From Microplitis mediator (Eukaryota > Arthropoda > Insecta > Hymenoptera > Braconidae), in contig NC_079970.1 in the NCBI RefSeq assembly GCF_029852145.1, positions 1,612,001 to 1,676,000 of the forward strand: 64,000 nucleotides of DNA, given 5' to 3'. The position numbers were made by a program, and so were the translations under genes. This document shows positions 10,193 through 25,100 of the stretch, piece by piece (positions within the stretch are counted from its first letter, which is position 1; each line of letters starts with the position of its first letter). The notes beneath the pieces are model-generated. The model saw only the letters and a program-made list of their open reading frames with translations, did no database searches and was not told the DNA's origin.

Positions 10193-13100
10193 CTGCCATA
10201 AATAATTTACCAAATAATTGTCATTTCATCGTGACAAAATAAATGAACACAATGCATACACTGTAAAAAGAGCGGTGTTAAAAACGGACTCGTTTTAACT
10301 CCGCCCGGTGTAAAAATGAAATTACACCGGTGTTAAAAATACCGGTGTTAAATCGGGGTAACCGGTGTAAAAGTGGGGTAACAGGTGTAAAAGTGGAGTA
10401 ATGCCGGTGTAAAAGCGGGGTAAATTGCGTCCGCTTGGAGTATTAACTTTAAAGATTATAAAACACAAAATATTTCAGTTCTTCATGAAAATTAATAAAA
10501 AATATCATTTATTAACAAGTATAGTGATCGAGTAAGTAAAAATATTCACAAAGTTAAATATTTTAACACCGGTAAAGAATATCTACACCGGCGGCTGCGT
10601 TATTTTAACACCGGTCTAGAATATTTACACCAGTGGCGGCGTTATTTTGACACCGGTACAGAATATTTACATCGGTGGCGGCGTTATTTTCACACCGCTT
10701 TCGGCGGTAAATTTAACACCGATAATTTTAACACCTACACCTCTTGGACTTATCCCGGTGATTTTTTACAGTGTAGAATTTCGTTGAAATATGAGTTTAT
10801 TAAATTAAATTCACCTCATGCTGCGAGTGCGTCCCCGCGCAATTTGCGAACTTCTCATTGACCCACAACGATAAATCATCGTTTCCTTGACGCTGCTCTG
10901 GTCGTCTCTGTTCAAGTGATTGTTGGTATGTGCCGTGCAGCACAAGGTTTCCATAAATGCCCCTCTGTATTTAGCGCTCATAACATTGTATAAAATCGGA
11001 TTTATCGCGGTGCTTATGTAGTAAAGACACCCGCCGAGAAAGTACAGCCACTCATTAATCGCGCCGAGTAGTCTCTTTGAATCGTAGACGTAAAGTAGAC
11101 GCTGGGCGTGAAATGGCGCCCAACAGATAAAAAATGTAACCACTACTGCACCTATAAATAAATGTATACATATATAAAAAATTTAAAAGTTTGTTAAATA
11201 TTTAAATGTATTATCGGATTGCTTTAATATAAATGCTAAAAGTTTTGCAAATTCAAAAGTTTTGAGGAACTTTAAAATAAATAAATAAAAATACTCAAGT
11301 TATTATGACTTGACATGAAATAATAAATATATATTTTTGCTGTAAACAATTTTTAAAATCAATTTAAAATAAGTCGTGCTGCAAAGTTTATTTAATATTA
11401 TTCCGGTCGACAAATCCGTTTAGAAAAATTGTCCAGTATTTTCTCGGATTAAAATGACATAAATAAATGATGCTAACAATAGATAAACAATTAAAGACAT
11501 AATATATAAAGTTAATCTTATACCGAAAATATATATGACACATGAATAAAAATCCAGGGTAAGTTTATTAGTTGACATTTAGAAGTTATGTAAATCGCGC
11601 ACGAGCGCTATTGATATTGCGTGACTATGTCCTCGTTGCCGACGTAAAATCCGTATGCTTGATATAATAGAGAACATTAATCGTGTATACTATTATAGTG
11701 AATTTCAACACGAGCGACGAAATAAAAGAGAGAGATAGGAATGAAGTTACGTTTCTAACTTGTTAATATGTGCTATTTCCATTCGTAGACAATGTGGAGA
11801 TGTCAAGTAATAATATTAACGATTTCAGAGAGGGTGTTACTAACTTTGTATAACTAGATAACTTATTATAAGTTAGGACTCTAAATGAATATATGTCATA
11901 ATTATTTCGACATCTTATTTTATGTATTACTCGGTGTGCCGTCAACTGATCCCACACAGTAAAAAAAATTTTTTTTCTGTGTTAAAAACGGTCCGTGTTA
12001 AAATTTTTGTGTTGATTTTTTTGTGTCAAATCAACACAATTCTTTGTGTTACTTTAAAATTTTCAATCGACTTACTCTTCAACACTTTAAAAGTGTTACT
12101 TAGTATAAAAATCGATATTATCAACATTTATTAAGTGTTACTTTAACATCAACACAAAAAATGTGTTGAAATTTTAACACAAATTTTGTGTTGAAATTCA
12201 ACACAAATAGTCTGTGTTGAAAAATAACACAAAAATTGTGTGGACCGTTTCTAACACACAGATTGTGTTGATTTTAACACAATATTTTTTACTGTGCAAC
12301 AATTTTATACCGCGACAAGTGATCCCTACAAATTGATCCCACCGATATCTGATCCCATAAAAAATTGATCGTCAATTGATTTTTATGGCGACCGTCTTTT
12401 TCTTCTCATGCAATAATTTCTTGCGACAAAATTTCTCAGCAATAATTTCTCAAGGCATATTTTCTTGAAGAATTTCAAGGCAAATAATATATAGCGAGAA
12501 GTTTTTGTGTCGGATCAATTTTTGTTTGAGTAATTATTGCTGAGAAATTTTTGCATGAGAAATTATTACGGATTTATAAAGGCAGGGAGCCGATTTTTAT
12601 CAACAACTAATTTACATAATTTAACTTTTTGTATTTACAACAGTGAATTTTAATTACTCATGTCATAGTAATTAATTAATAATTAGCTCTTTTATTAATT
12701 TATCAGTGGGATCAGTTGTCTGTGGGATCCATTATCGCGTGATCACTTGTCGGGGATCAGTTGTCATGGAACCGTATTACTCTATCAAAAAAATCCATGT
12801 GGGAATGCAGCTTAGATTTTTATTATGGCGTTTTCGGACGAGTACCCATATGGTTTTCTATAGAAATCCAGCATAGATTCCTATTGAAATTCTTCTGTAG
12901 TTTTCATGCCGTCCCAAATTCATATGGAAATCTAGTATAGATTCTTATGTGGATTTTTACGACGATTTCCCATGGGAATTCTCATCCCCCAAAAAGCCAT
13001 ATGGGAACCTAGTTTAGATTCTTTTGTGGGTTTCCTGTATGAGAATCCGGGTACCGAAAGTTTTCTATGTAGAATCCTTACATGGGAATCCAGACGTCCG

Positions 13101-16100
13101 AGTTTCTGTGTAGTTTCCTACATGGATTCCTATGGATTCCCATACAACCCCAACTGGATTCTTTTGACCGGGTATGTTTTCATTACTTTATAAATAAAGA
13201 GACAGAAAAAAAAAGCATAAAAATTACTGAGCATTCTGATGATGGCTTTCCGTGACTGGACTTGTCTTGTTTCCCCATGAACTGTACCCTCAATGCTGCG
13301 TCCCAAAGTGGTGCTTTGTATTCTGCGACCCATGCGTATGTAAAGTACCATTATGAGGACCAAAGGTATCAGAAAGAATATTAAGCAACTTAATTCGTAC
13401 ATTGGAAAGGCCGGCATGTTTTGAAGTAACATGGCACAGAAAGCTGATTCCTCAGAAACGCGTCCACTTCCTGGAAATTCACAAAAGCTTTGTTTAATTT
13501 AATTATGAGGCCAAAAGTAATTATCATTCTCTAATTTAGTATTACGTCTCTTAATTAACTTTTTCATTTAATTTTGTATATATTTCATTTTAAAAGACTT
13601 TCTGAAGTCTAATTAAAATATTAAACACATTAATTATTATTAAAAGTTTGATAAGTTATTGAAAGCTTATCGCTCAGCTTGAGTATTTTTGAGGGAGGAA
13701 ATTTGTTTGATGTTCAAACTGCGTGATGTCAAAGCGCGTTATTATGTACACAGCAATTTAAGTTGTTTCCGTTTATTCAAAGAGATAAAACGAAAGTGAA
13801 TAGACTTTTTTTTCCAAATAGATACTGTGAGATGGGGAATAAATAAGAACAGCTACACGATATAGATATAAAAGGAGTTTTTATTATTTTCTAAGTGCAT
13901 ATTGTCGACAGAACATATCGGGCTGAATTCCATCGGGCTTATCGATTTATAAACTTTACCGTCTCTCAGCTCTATTTTCTTCTTTAAGTGTACTTATACT
14001 CAAGAAGTGAGGTAGCTTTATTCTCACAGGGTCTTTTACTTCTTTTACTTACTCTAGAGAGCGATTTTTTCCGATTATCATAATGCATTTCGATTTAAAA
14101 GCCGAGAGAACTGAATGTCAAGTAGACATTGTCGGAGTATAACTACAAGATCACATAAATTATCTTTAGTTTGATTTATATCATTTTGATGTCAAAAAGA
14201 TTTATATACAGTTTGCAGAAAGTAATGCGAAATTCCTGTTTTTGTGGGGGTGTAAAATTTTAAGTGAACCAAAAATGCATCAATTGGCACTCGAACTGAA
14301 AATATTTTGCACTATGAGTTAGCTAATGGTTTAAAGGACTTTTTGACATAAAATATTACGAATTGACGTAAAAGAGAAGCTAATGGATAAAAAAAGTAAG
14401 CGGCTTACATTGAAAATTTTATCCGACATTAAAGTCGAATAAAAAATTTATGAAATCAGCCGAGAGCGAACTGTGTTTCGTTTATGTTCAATGTATCGAA
14501 ATTATTAATTTAAAATCTCCATTTTAAACATCGTTAATATTCGGGCACTTTTAATGCTGACATCGCTTTAATTACTCATAAAAATTTATCACAATTTTGA
14601 GCTTTACTGTATTGTATTTTTTATGATAGATTTTTCTAAAGAAGAGTTTGTAATGATTAATAACTGATAAGAAAAGACCGGGAACAAAGGGGTAGAAACT
14701 TTTTTTCAGTATACAAGGAAGGAAATGAATAACGGAGGCTCAAAGAAATTCATTTTTTTTCTTAACGTTACCGTTCATAAAACTTTTCTCAAAAAAAAAA
14801 AAAAAAACATAAGGCCTGTTATTAGTTTTCCACAAAAGTGCGCAGGTCGATAAAATTTTTTTGCGGATCGGCTGCGAGTAATAAAATAATTTGTTTGACT
14901 TTTGAACGAAATGGAAAAAAAGTTTGCGTACAGACCGGCAAGTAAATTGGCTTTTAAGAAGTTAATAAGTATAATAGTTGTCTTAATGGATAAAATTATG
15001 AAACAAATTAAAGAAGTTGTGTAATTTAGTAAATAATATCATCAAAGTTTTGATTATTACAATATAATTTTTCCAATATTACTGAAACTCACCAGGCGGG
15101 TACTCAACGTAATTGACTTTAGTGTAAACGGCAAACGGGATGGCTGCGAGCATAGCCAGGAGCCAGGCAGTCAGGATGAATCTTAGCGGTCGCTTCAATC
15201 CACTCATCGCATAAAGATGTAGAGGGTGACAAATTGCCAGGTATCTCTCCATAGAGAAAGCCACTATCGTTAATACTGATACGTAAGAAGACCTTGAAAC
15301 ATTAAGTTTGGCTTTATTTCATTATTATTTTTTCTTTCCGTGGCTAAACCACGAAAACTTGTTAGTTATCTCTAAAACTTTCCCATCGAAAATTAATTGA
15401 AAACTTTTTCTCCCTTTTTTCGGCAAACTATTTTTTCGTTACGTTACAGGGAAGAGGGTCGAGAGATAGTTAATGTTGTGAAAACTTTTAGCTCGACGTC
15501 CTCAGGAAAAATTACAAATAAATTACAATACGTCGAGCCATTAGTTGAAAACTTTGAATAATAAAATATACATTTGATAAATTTTTGGTTAAATAACTCC
15601 GGTTTTATGGCTGGACAGAATAAATTTTCTAATTACTTACGTTTCCGATACATACGCTCGTATTTTACACAAACCCCAGCCAAGTTCCCATGGATACTGC
15701 TGCCAAAAGACACTCAGCTCGAACGGCAGTCCTGGAAAATGAATTTGAGATAAATAATTTATTATTTGACGGTCAGATAAATTTTAAAAAAATACTCAAT
15801 GCCTTGTGGGACTTGAACATGTGGATAAATAATCACCCGGGAATATTATTAGCAAGCTTGCTGTATAATATATATATGAAAAGTAATAAAGATAAGGTTC
15901 CTTATGCATTACATGAGCTACAACACCTGCCGTTGTATTCATTAATCAAGATAGTCTGGCATTTAACCCTCAGTTGTGATACATTACACACGGTCACTGA
16001 ATATCTTTCAGATTTATAGTGAATTTAGAAGCGTAGGGGAAAACATGCGGGGAAGTATTGACGTAAGTCTTGGATCTAAATGATTAAACTTTTTTTTACT

Positions 16101-19100
16101 GATTGATTATTTTTTATTTATTCATCGGCAATACACTTATTATTATTTTTTTTTATTCTTCATTGATATGTTAATCTTGGTTATAAATTATTGGAAATAG
16201 GGTGTAGTTTCATTGAATTTTATTTAATTTGGTGCGCTGGTACGAAACTGTATAAATATAATGAGATACGTTGCGACTGTGCCAGAGATCTATAAGTAAA
16301 TAAATAAATTAATTAATTAATTGAATAAGTTTTTTAATTGGAAATTAAAAATTTATACTACTCACCATTGCCACGAGTGTACGGTCTAGTGGCACAATGT
16401 CACAGGCTGTGAACCCAACTTTCAAGTGCAGGAGGTCGCTGGAAAATTTAGCCAACTAATTTTGAAATTATGAAAAATCATTAGATCGTCTGATTAATGA
16501 AAACAGAAAAAATAATTTAAGTTACTTGTTCCTTTATTTTTGGATCCATTGTGCAGCGATCCATAAGTCGATTTATTATATTTGCTGTTTTTTGACTCTA
16601 AAAAAAATAATAATTAGGTCTGTTAGCCATAGTGTAAGGCAGAGCTATTGTTTTGACAATTGACGTCAATTGGCCAGCAAGAAATTTACCAACGGTAATT
16701 TTTCGAACATTACGAAGGTATTTTTTAAAAAATTGACTGATAGTCGACCGAAAAATTTTTTACCGTAATTTCGTATTTAAATAGAAGTGACTATAACTTT
16801 TTTATAAATTTTTGGGACTCTAAGAAAAATGGATTTCGAGAAAAATGCGATTTTTTCAAAAAGATGAAATATCTCATAGATTTTAATATTAAAAATTTTT
16901 CTTGTACTTTTTTCCGGAAAGTGCGTTTTAAGATGAAAATTTTGAAAGAAAAAAGATTTTGAAAAAAATTCTGAATTAGTCAATTTTTGAAGAAGTTATA
17001 GCTATTTGAAAAAAGTCTTATTTCGTCGAGTTCTACAAGAATTCGCAATAATTTGGAGGTGCCATGAAAATCGTAGACTTTCCTAAATTTTAATAATACA
17101 CTGTAAAAAATCACCGGGGTAAGTCCAATCGGTGTAGGTGTTAAAATTATCGGTGTTAAATTTACCCCCGAAAGCGGTGTGAAAAGAACGCCGCTGTCGG
17201 TGTAAATATTCTGTACCGGTGTTAAAAAAAATTCTCCGGTGTTAAATGAACACCGCTTCCGGTGTAAATATTCTAGACCGGTGTTAAAATATTTTACTTT
17301 GTGAATATTTTTACTTACTCGATCACTATACTTGTTAATAAATAATATTCTTTATTAATTTTCATAGAGAACTGACATTTTTTGTGTTTTATAATCTTTA
17401 AAGTTAATTCTCCAAGCGGACGCAATTTACCCCGCTTTTACACCGATATTACTCCGTTTTTACACCGGTTACCCCGCTTTTACACCAATTTTACTCCGCT
17501 TTTACACCGGTTACCCTGATTTAACACCGGTATTTTTAACACCGGTGAATTACTCCTCCTACACCGGTGTAATTTTATTTTAACACCGGACGGAGTTAAA
17601 ATGAGTTCATTTTTAACACCGCTCTTTTTACAGTGTACGATTTTCGATTTACTTATCATCAAAAATTCTTTTACATTTAACATTTTCCTTGAGAATTATT
17701 TTATAAAAAATTGACAAATTATTTTGACGTCAATTGACGAGAAATTGTCACTAAATTTATCGTGATCTGATCGCACATCAAATCAAAAGTAATTTCGCAT
17801 CACTATAGTAAGCCAAAATAATAAAGATATTTTGGATGTGATTGTCTTACCTGTTTAATTGTTCTCACAACAAAAGTTGTCAAAATCATTAATATAAGAG
17901 ACGTCCAAACAATGCCTATTCCACTGATGACATACGCTAATAACTTGTCTGGTACTGAATAATCTAGTGACACAAGTATATAATATGAGGACCTTATTAT
18001 CGTTTCTCCAAATTTAACTATAGCAATTAGAGCAGGTAGCCCATAAAAATCTTCAATATTTTGACAAATATCACATAATTCTCCGTAAACAAATTTTAAG
18101 TTTTCAATCTCGTGATAGACTGATTCAGTTAAAAGTCCTGTCTTAGTCATAAATATTGGCTGTAATTGAGACGAATTTTTCATTTTCCCAAAGTTAGAAA
18201 TTGTTGTATTGACGCTTTCAAATTTTTTATTTATTATATATAGAAATGTCGAGTACTGTATTAGGACCCAACTGGAGATAATGATTGGCAACAATTTAAT
18301 AAATACTCCTAACAATGAATACTTATAAATTCCCGTCGCTAACATCCCAGTTGTCAGTAGAAAATTAAAAATAATCATCAAATAAATAGTCAAATAACTT
18401 TCTGCTTTATAGTATCCACAGTTTTTTAGATTTTCTTCCACACGAATAAGTTTATTCATAACATTAATTATTATACTTTGTCGAGTAACGTAAATAGTCA
18501 TTATAGCGGTTACCGACAGTACCAATACAAAGTTAATAATATTCATTATTGTTGGCGTTAGAACAGTGTCTACTTGAACGGGAAAGAACGAGCCGAATGA
18601 ATATATATTCAACGAATTAATAAGTATAATTAGCAGAATATTATAAAATGTTCCGGCATACGAAATATCGAAAATATTATTTTTATCATTATTAATTCGG
18701 TGATTTTTATTTGAAACTTTATGAATATTTAGTGACCATGGAGACAAGCCGATTATTTTATAAATAATGTATTTTATAAATATTAAATAATCAAAGCGAA
18801 AAAGGTAAAGATTTTTTTTTTCCGATTTGTTTAAAAAAAATTGTTCCATTTTTTTATTTTTATATAAATACACTGTTGTGGAATGAATATAATATATAAA
18901 GTGTGATTTCTGCAGTGGTTGCAATCGAGACTGAGGAGAACTATAATAATACATCCAATTTATCAGCGAGTTTATATTTCGTCGCGTGATTGTTCACTTC
19001 GTTTCCAGTTGTTTTATTATTATTATTATTATTATTATGATAATTATCTGATCTACATAGAAATTATGAAGGTAATCATTTATATTTATCACACATGCCC

Positions 19101-22100
19101 TTTAGTTATTCTATTTTTTACAACAGTTTAATTATTAATTATCATATTTTCAAGTCAATAATATTTTTCATATTCATTTCATTTGAATTATTAATTAAAA
19201 TGGCCGGTGGCCGATGAAAATATAATTTCTTCGCGGTACGAATTTCCGGGTTGGAAATGATCGATTTCTTCCTTAGGGACGAAAGTTCATCGTTTATTTT
19301 CAGCGAATAAGTTTAAAACTTTATTTTAATACCGTCATAATTACAATGAAGCTTTTTGGTGTAAGCTAAATATCGGTTTGACGGTTGAATTTGTACATGC
19401 GTAATCAATTTTATAACTTGAGTGAAGCAAGTGAGACTAATTAAAGCCATGGGAATTAATTATCTGATTAAAAACGCGGTTATATGTTACTGCGTGATGT
19501 TTATTTCACTATCATTAATAATAATTAGTATCCTTAGGATTAACAGACAACGTTATTATAGTAATGAATGTTATCGATCATTTAATTCAGTCTAGTATAT
19601 ATTTAATCATTTTAAAAATTATAAATAAACGTAATTTAGTCATATCGCTCGTAAAAAAGGCGTTCGGAAAGACGAGCAGTAAAAATTAATAATGTAAGGT
19701 TTGAAATTCAAAATTTTGCTACTGTGTTTTATGAGCGTCCATTCATAGTATCAGGGCAAGCCCTACCTCTTGACGAAATACAACCAATTAGTCTTGAAAT
19801 TGTCAACAATAAGATATTTCATTATTTACTCAGCTTAGGCTTTTAAGGGGGGGGGGGGGGTAGGGTTTTAAAATTATTATTTTTTTTCTGAATGATCTAT
19901 ATGTCGAGAATATTGTGTACAAATTTTAAATCAATCCGAGTAAAACTAACGGAGTTACAGCGTTTCAAATGACCGGCCGTGATACCTGATTTTTAAACCT
20001 GCCCGACCTGCTCCTACATACCCCTAGTAGAAATCAGCTGCAATTTTCTTTGTTCTTCCGAATCCCTTTCTCCGGCTGTGTGTCTTTCAAAGGATGTAAA
20101 CTGATGACTCAATATAAGTATAAAAATTAATATTCTTTTATTGATAGTTTATTTCAAATTATCACGAATAAAAAACTTTAAATGGATTTTCCCGAAAACG
20201 TTATTTTTAAAGTCCGTGAACATCATAACTCAAAATGTACTGAACCGATCCTTTTGAAAATTTGAACATTACTTCTTCACATAAATCAACAGGTAACCAC
20301 GAAGGGTTTTTTTTTGTTTTTCATTTTTTTCTATTTTTCAATAACAAATTAACCGCGATTTTTTGAGCTAAAATCGCGTTTTTCACTTCCAAGTGCTGCA
20401 AAAAATCGAAAAAAAAAAAAAACTCTTCGTGGTTACCTCGAGAAATACATCAACTTTAAAATGCATATCATTTTTTTTTTCCGATGATCCGGTAACGAGT
20501 TATGATGTTCACCGCAAAACGACTTTTTATCGAGGCGCCTCCGGAGATTCAACGTCACCGGCTTATTAATCAATATTTTTCGTTGAAAATTGTTTCTGAT
20601 ATTCTTTAAAAGTTGTACAATAATATGTGATTAAGTTTAATTAAATTATATTATTCATCTCGCCGGGAAAAAATCACAAAAATATGCTTTTTTTTCGCCT
20701 TTAAAACCCTACCCCCCCCTTAATGAGAAAAAAATTGAACTTTAAAATATAAAGTAACTATTTGTTCAAAATTATAATATTTGAATGTACAGTTGCAAGT
20801 TTTATTATTTGTTGTTGTTTGTGTACTTAGCATTAAAGAAAATTACTCTGGCTGAAATTTGGCGTAGAAATAAATAAACAATATTTTGTTTGCTAATTAG
20901 ATGCACTTATACGAAATTGCAAAATTATAATTAGATAAGTTGCAATCGTTCCGACAATCTAAAAAAAATATTGCATTAAATATTTTCCGACTGCTTGAGT
21001 AAATTTAATGGGTATAAAAAAAATATCGTAAACTCACGATTGCTAGGAAGGTACGATCTAGTGGCACAATATCACAAGCGGAAAATTCAACTTTCAAATG
21101 CAAGAGGTGATGCGAAAATCTGAACAGCTGTAATTTAAAAATATTGAAAAAAAAAAAACTAAATTTTTTTGATGATTAATTCAATAAAAAATTTTTTTTA
21201 CTTGTTCTTTAATTTTTTGGTCCATTGGGCATCGATCCATAAGCAAATTTATGATATTTGAAATTTTTTTACTCTGAAATGAAATACGATTAACAAATGA
21301 AAATTTTCTGGCATCTACATAATGTACCTCCTTTATTGTGTTCGTAACACTAGATGTCAATACAGTGAATAAAAAGGTTGATAATGACAAACGCACTCCA
21401 TTAAACAGATGCATTGTCATGCTGTGTTCGTGTCCTTGGATTAGCGACGAGATAGCAAAATACAAAACGAATATACTTTGAAAACCAAAGTGAAGTATGA
21501 CAATCAAAATAGACAACCCATAGAAATCTCCAATATCTTGACAAATTTCACACAGTTCTACGTAAGCATATTTAATATTATCTATGTCATAAAGTACTAA
21601 TTCACGTAATAGCGATAATTTTGTGACGGATAATGTTTGCGATTGAGTTCCACCGCTTCTAATATTGCCGCCCATTTTCAAAATACCCAAATTGATAGAT
21701 TCAAATCGCTTGTTTATCATATTTAGTAGTATTGCGTACTGTGTTACTGTCCAACTAGCAATAACACCAGGAGAACACCGACTAATTAACATTACCAATG
21801 GATGATACTGACCCAGTAATGCTACCACTGCACTGATCAATACAAAATTTCCAAAAAATATTAAGTAAATGTTTATATTACTTTCCATTTTATAGTAGCC
21901 CCATCTTTTCCACTTTTTGTCAACATCGACCAGTCTATTGATGACACTTATCATCAATTTTTGACGACAAATATAAATAAGTGGTATCAAATAGATGCAT
22001 AACGTCATCATAGATTCGAGTTTAGTGACCAAACTGGGCGTTAACATTTCGTCAGATTGGACTTGAACAGTCGGTGCGTCAATTAATTTATAAAAACAAA

Positions 22101-25100
22101 GTACGGCACTAGATAAAAATAATATAGTGTTATAACACGACCCTGTGTACGAAAATCTGCATACATTATTTTGATCATTATTAATAATCATGCGATTTTT
22201 ACGGAATATTTGGGCCGCGTCCAATGCCCATGGCGACAATCCAAATATTTTAAAGAAGATATATGAAATATATATGGAATATTGTGAACAAACTGAATTG
22301 TATCGACTTGAACCTAATTTTGGTTTAAATATTTTTGAGTTTATCTGCTGCATTCTGTTAAATTTGGTACTTAAAATATAGTAGACTGAGGTATTAACTT
22401 TGCAGTTGCACTGTTACGACTAATGAATACTGTAGAGTTATTAAATTGGATGTCATGCTCTATTTTGCTGTTGATTGTCTTCGTCCATTTGCTTGAGTTT
22501 ATTTATAATTTGATAAATGAGAGACATTTTAGCAAAACCTTGAACTTGTTAGATGATTGATTGTTATGCACTTGTTTATTGTTTTCCACAATAAGAGAAT
22601 TAGTTTTTCCATTTAAATAAACTCGCAAGCTGTAGTTTATTTTATTAATGAAATGTGCAAATAAAATTTTTCAAAAAATGCCGCCAAATAATTTTGTGAC
22701 CTCGGAAATTTAAAATTCAGCTTGACAATAACAAGATAAGTCACAATAATACTAAAAATTTATTGAACTATAAAACTGATGCGTATCTGTGTCGTGTAAT
22801 GTATGACCCAGCTATCGATAAAAACCTGGACGTTGACCCAATTTATCGTCCACGTTTTTCAGTTGATTAATTGCACTTACTATTAATTTTTGCCAGTAAA
22901 TGTAAATAATTGCGACATAATATCCACAAATTGTCTCGATTAATTCCAATTTTGCTATCACTGCCAGAGTACCCGTCGTGACAAATTGAATATAAACTGA
23001 TAATTTAATTAATTGAACATAAAACCAAGGGCGAAGATAAATAAAAATAATAACATATTGTAAAATGATCCAGCATATGAAAATTTCAATCTATTATTTG
23101 TACCATGTTCACTAAGTATTTTCGACGTATCCAATATCCACGGAAACAAACCCATTATTTTGTAAATAATGTATTGAATAAGTATAAAATATCGGTCGCG
23201 CACTGAATTATGATAATTGTAATTCGATTCAATTCTTATCATATTTAATTTTTTTTCTGTTTTCGGTTTGAAAATATAATAAATTAAGGTGCTGGCTTTC
23301 CAGCGGGATTATTAAGGCTAATGAACACCATTATTATTGTTATTGAATTAAATGTCATGCTCTATTGTACTGCTGATTATTTTTTTATTCATTTGCTTAA
23401 TATTAATATTATGATTAATGAAAAACATTTGAATTAAAAATTAAACTAGTCAGCTAATTGAGTAGCGCTTTGACTTTATCTATTTTTTTTCAAATAAAAA
23501 AATTGACTTCTTCATTATACATTCGAATAGTTAACGGCTAATTAATCAAAACACTGGGTACTGTAATAGCAATTAATGATAACATTGTATCAAACAATAG
23601 TACAATACACAATTAGTCAAAAAAATCTATATTTGATAATTAACGGAATTTGGCTGCCTTTGATATTTTATCAATGATACACTTTAAGATGTACAGAATA
23701 ATAATGAGTAATTATAAGAAGAATTTAATAACTAGTTATTTCTGAGATGATTGGTACAATTGGAAGATATCTTACTGTACTTATTATTTAGTACCAGCGT
23801 GGCTTGTAATTTTATTAATTAAAGGTATGATCAAATTTACCTTTCATCAAACCCGAGCCCTAAAATATTTTTGCGGTCTCTTGCGAATAGTCTGACATAA
23901 ATGTCAGATAATAAAATTGTCACACTCATCATTTCTGCACGAAATTTAGTACAGTGGTATACCAAAAGGTCATGAAGGATTTATTGACATTAAGAAGTAG
24001 AAGGGAAAGAAAGAAGATTCGAATTCAAATACACAAAAATCCTGAAGTGGGGTCTGAACTTTTCTCTCTATCACACTCGAGTTGGCGAACGGTACTGTCC
24101 TTGTTGCACTTGCGCAGTAAATGGGAACTTTGTCCTCGTTTTCTTTTTAAACAAATGGACATTTTTGAAAAATTGAAACCTAGATTACTAGATTCTAGTA
24201 ATGCATCAAGCCGCGTTCTAATTTTTGAGTTTTGAGAAAAAAATTTGGACCAAAATTAATATAGACCCTCTTTAAGTGACCCCGTTTTGCCCGCTTACCC
24301 TAAATTTAAAAATAATAAAAGCATATGAATATCATTCATTGTCAATTATGTGATATCCATATTTGCTACGGAATTATTGATTATATATATATAATACCAT
24401 CCATTAATAATGACGCTGATGTGAAATTACCGGTTTGTTATGTTTACAATTTGATGACAATGTAATGCAAATTGATAATACATGCAAACAAATAATAAGT
24501 CCTTCCAAATAATTATTTAAAAATTTGAGTGGATTGACAATGTTTTATAGTAATTAGCCGCTCAACGTAATTGAAAAACCAATGAATCATGCAATCAACT
24601 GCCCACTAGACTTTTTCAATATTATAAATTACAATGCTCGTCACTAGGTTTTATCGCGTGTTAACGTGACACGTCAATCGCTTCGATAAAAAATATCGAG
24701 TCAAGTTACGGGTACGAAAAAAATGTTTTACACTAAATATGACTCAGCGCTTGACCGAAATTTGATAATTAGCCGTAATATTTTTTACAAAATAATCGGA
24801 CTGTCGCCGTGGGCTATAAATACCCGAAATAGAAAATTCACTTTTTCATATATAGGAACATTATATAACATATTATTGAGTTTTCTTCTTATTTTGAGTA
24901 CTATATATGTGATATTTTTTTTCGGCCCCATTGAAGACGACATCGATTCGTTTGTGACAAGTAAAATATTAAAATATGTAATGGACGTCGAAGTATTTGT
25001 GACACATGTCGTATGGCTCATATATATATTACGACAAAATTTAATGATAAAAGTTTGCAATAAGTTAAGAAATGTCGATGAAAAATTATTTGAGTGCGCG

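Noticed and set aside
21181..22353. GrB as a single uninterrupted 390-codon exon
   Set aside because: The frame runs through a 54-bp intron and then into intron 2; paralog junctions and splice sites show separate exons.
23954..24235. 93-codon basic open frame in the head-to-head spacer
   Set aside because: No domain, no splice partner, and composition is repeat-like.
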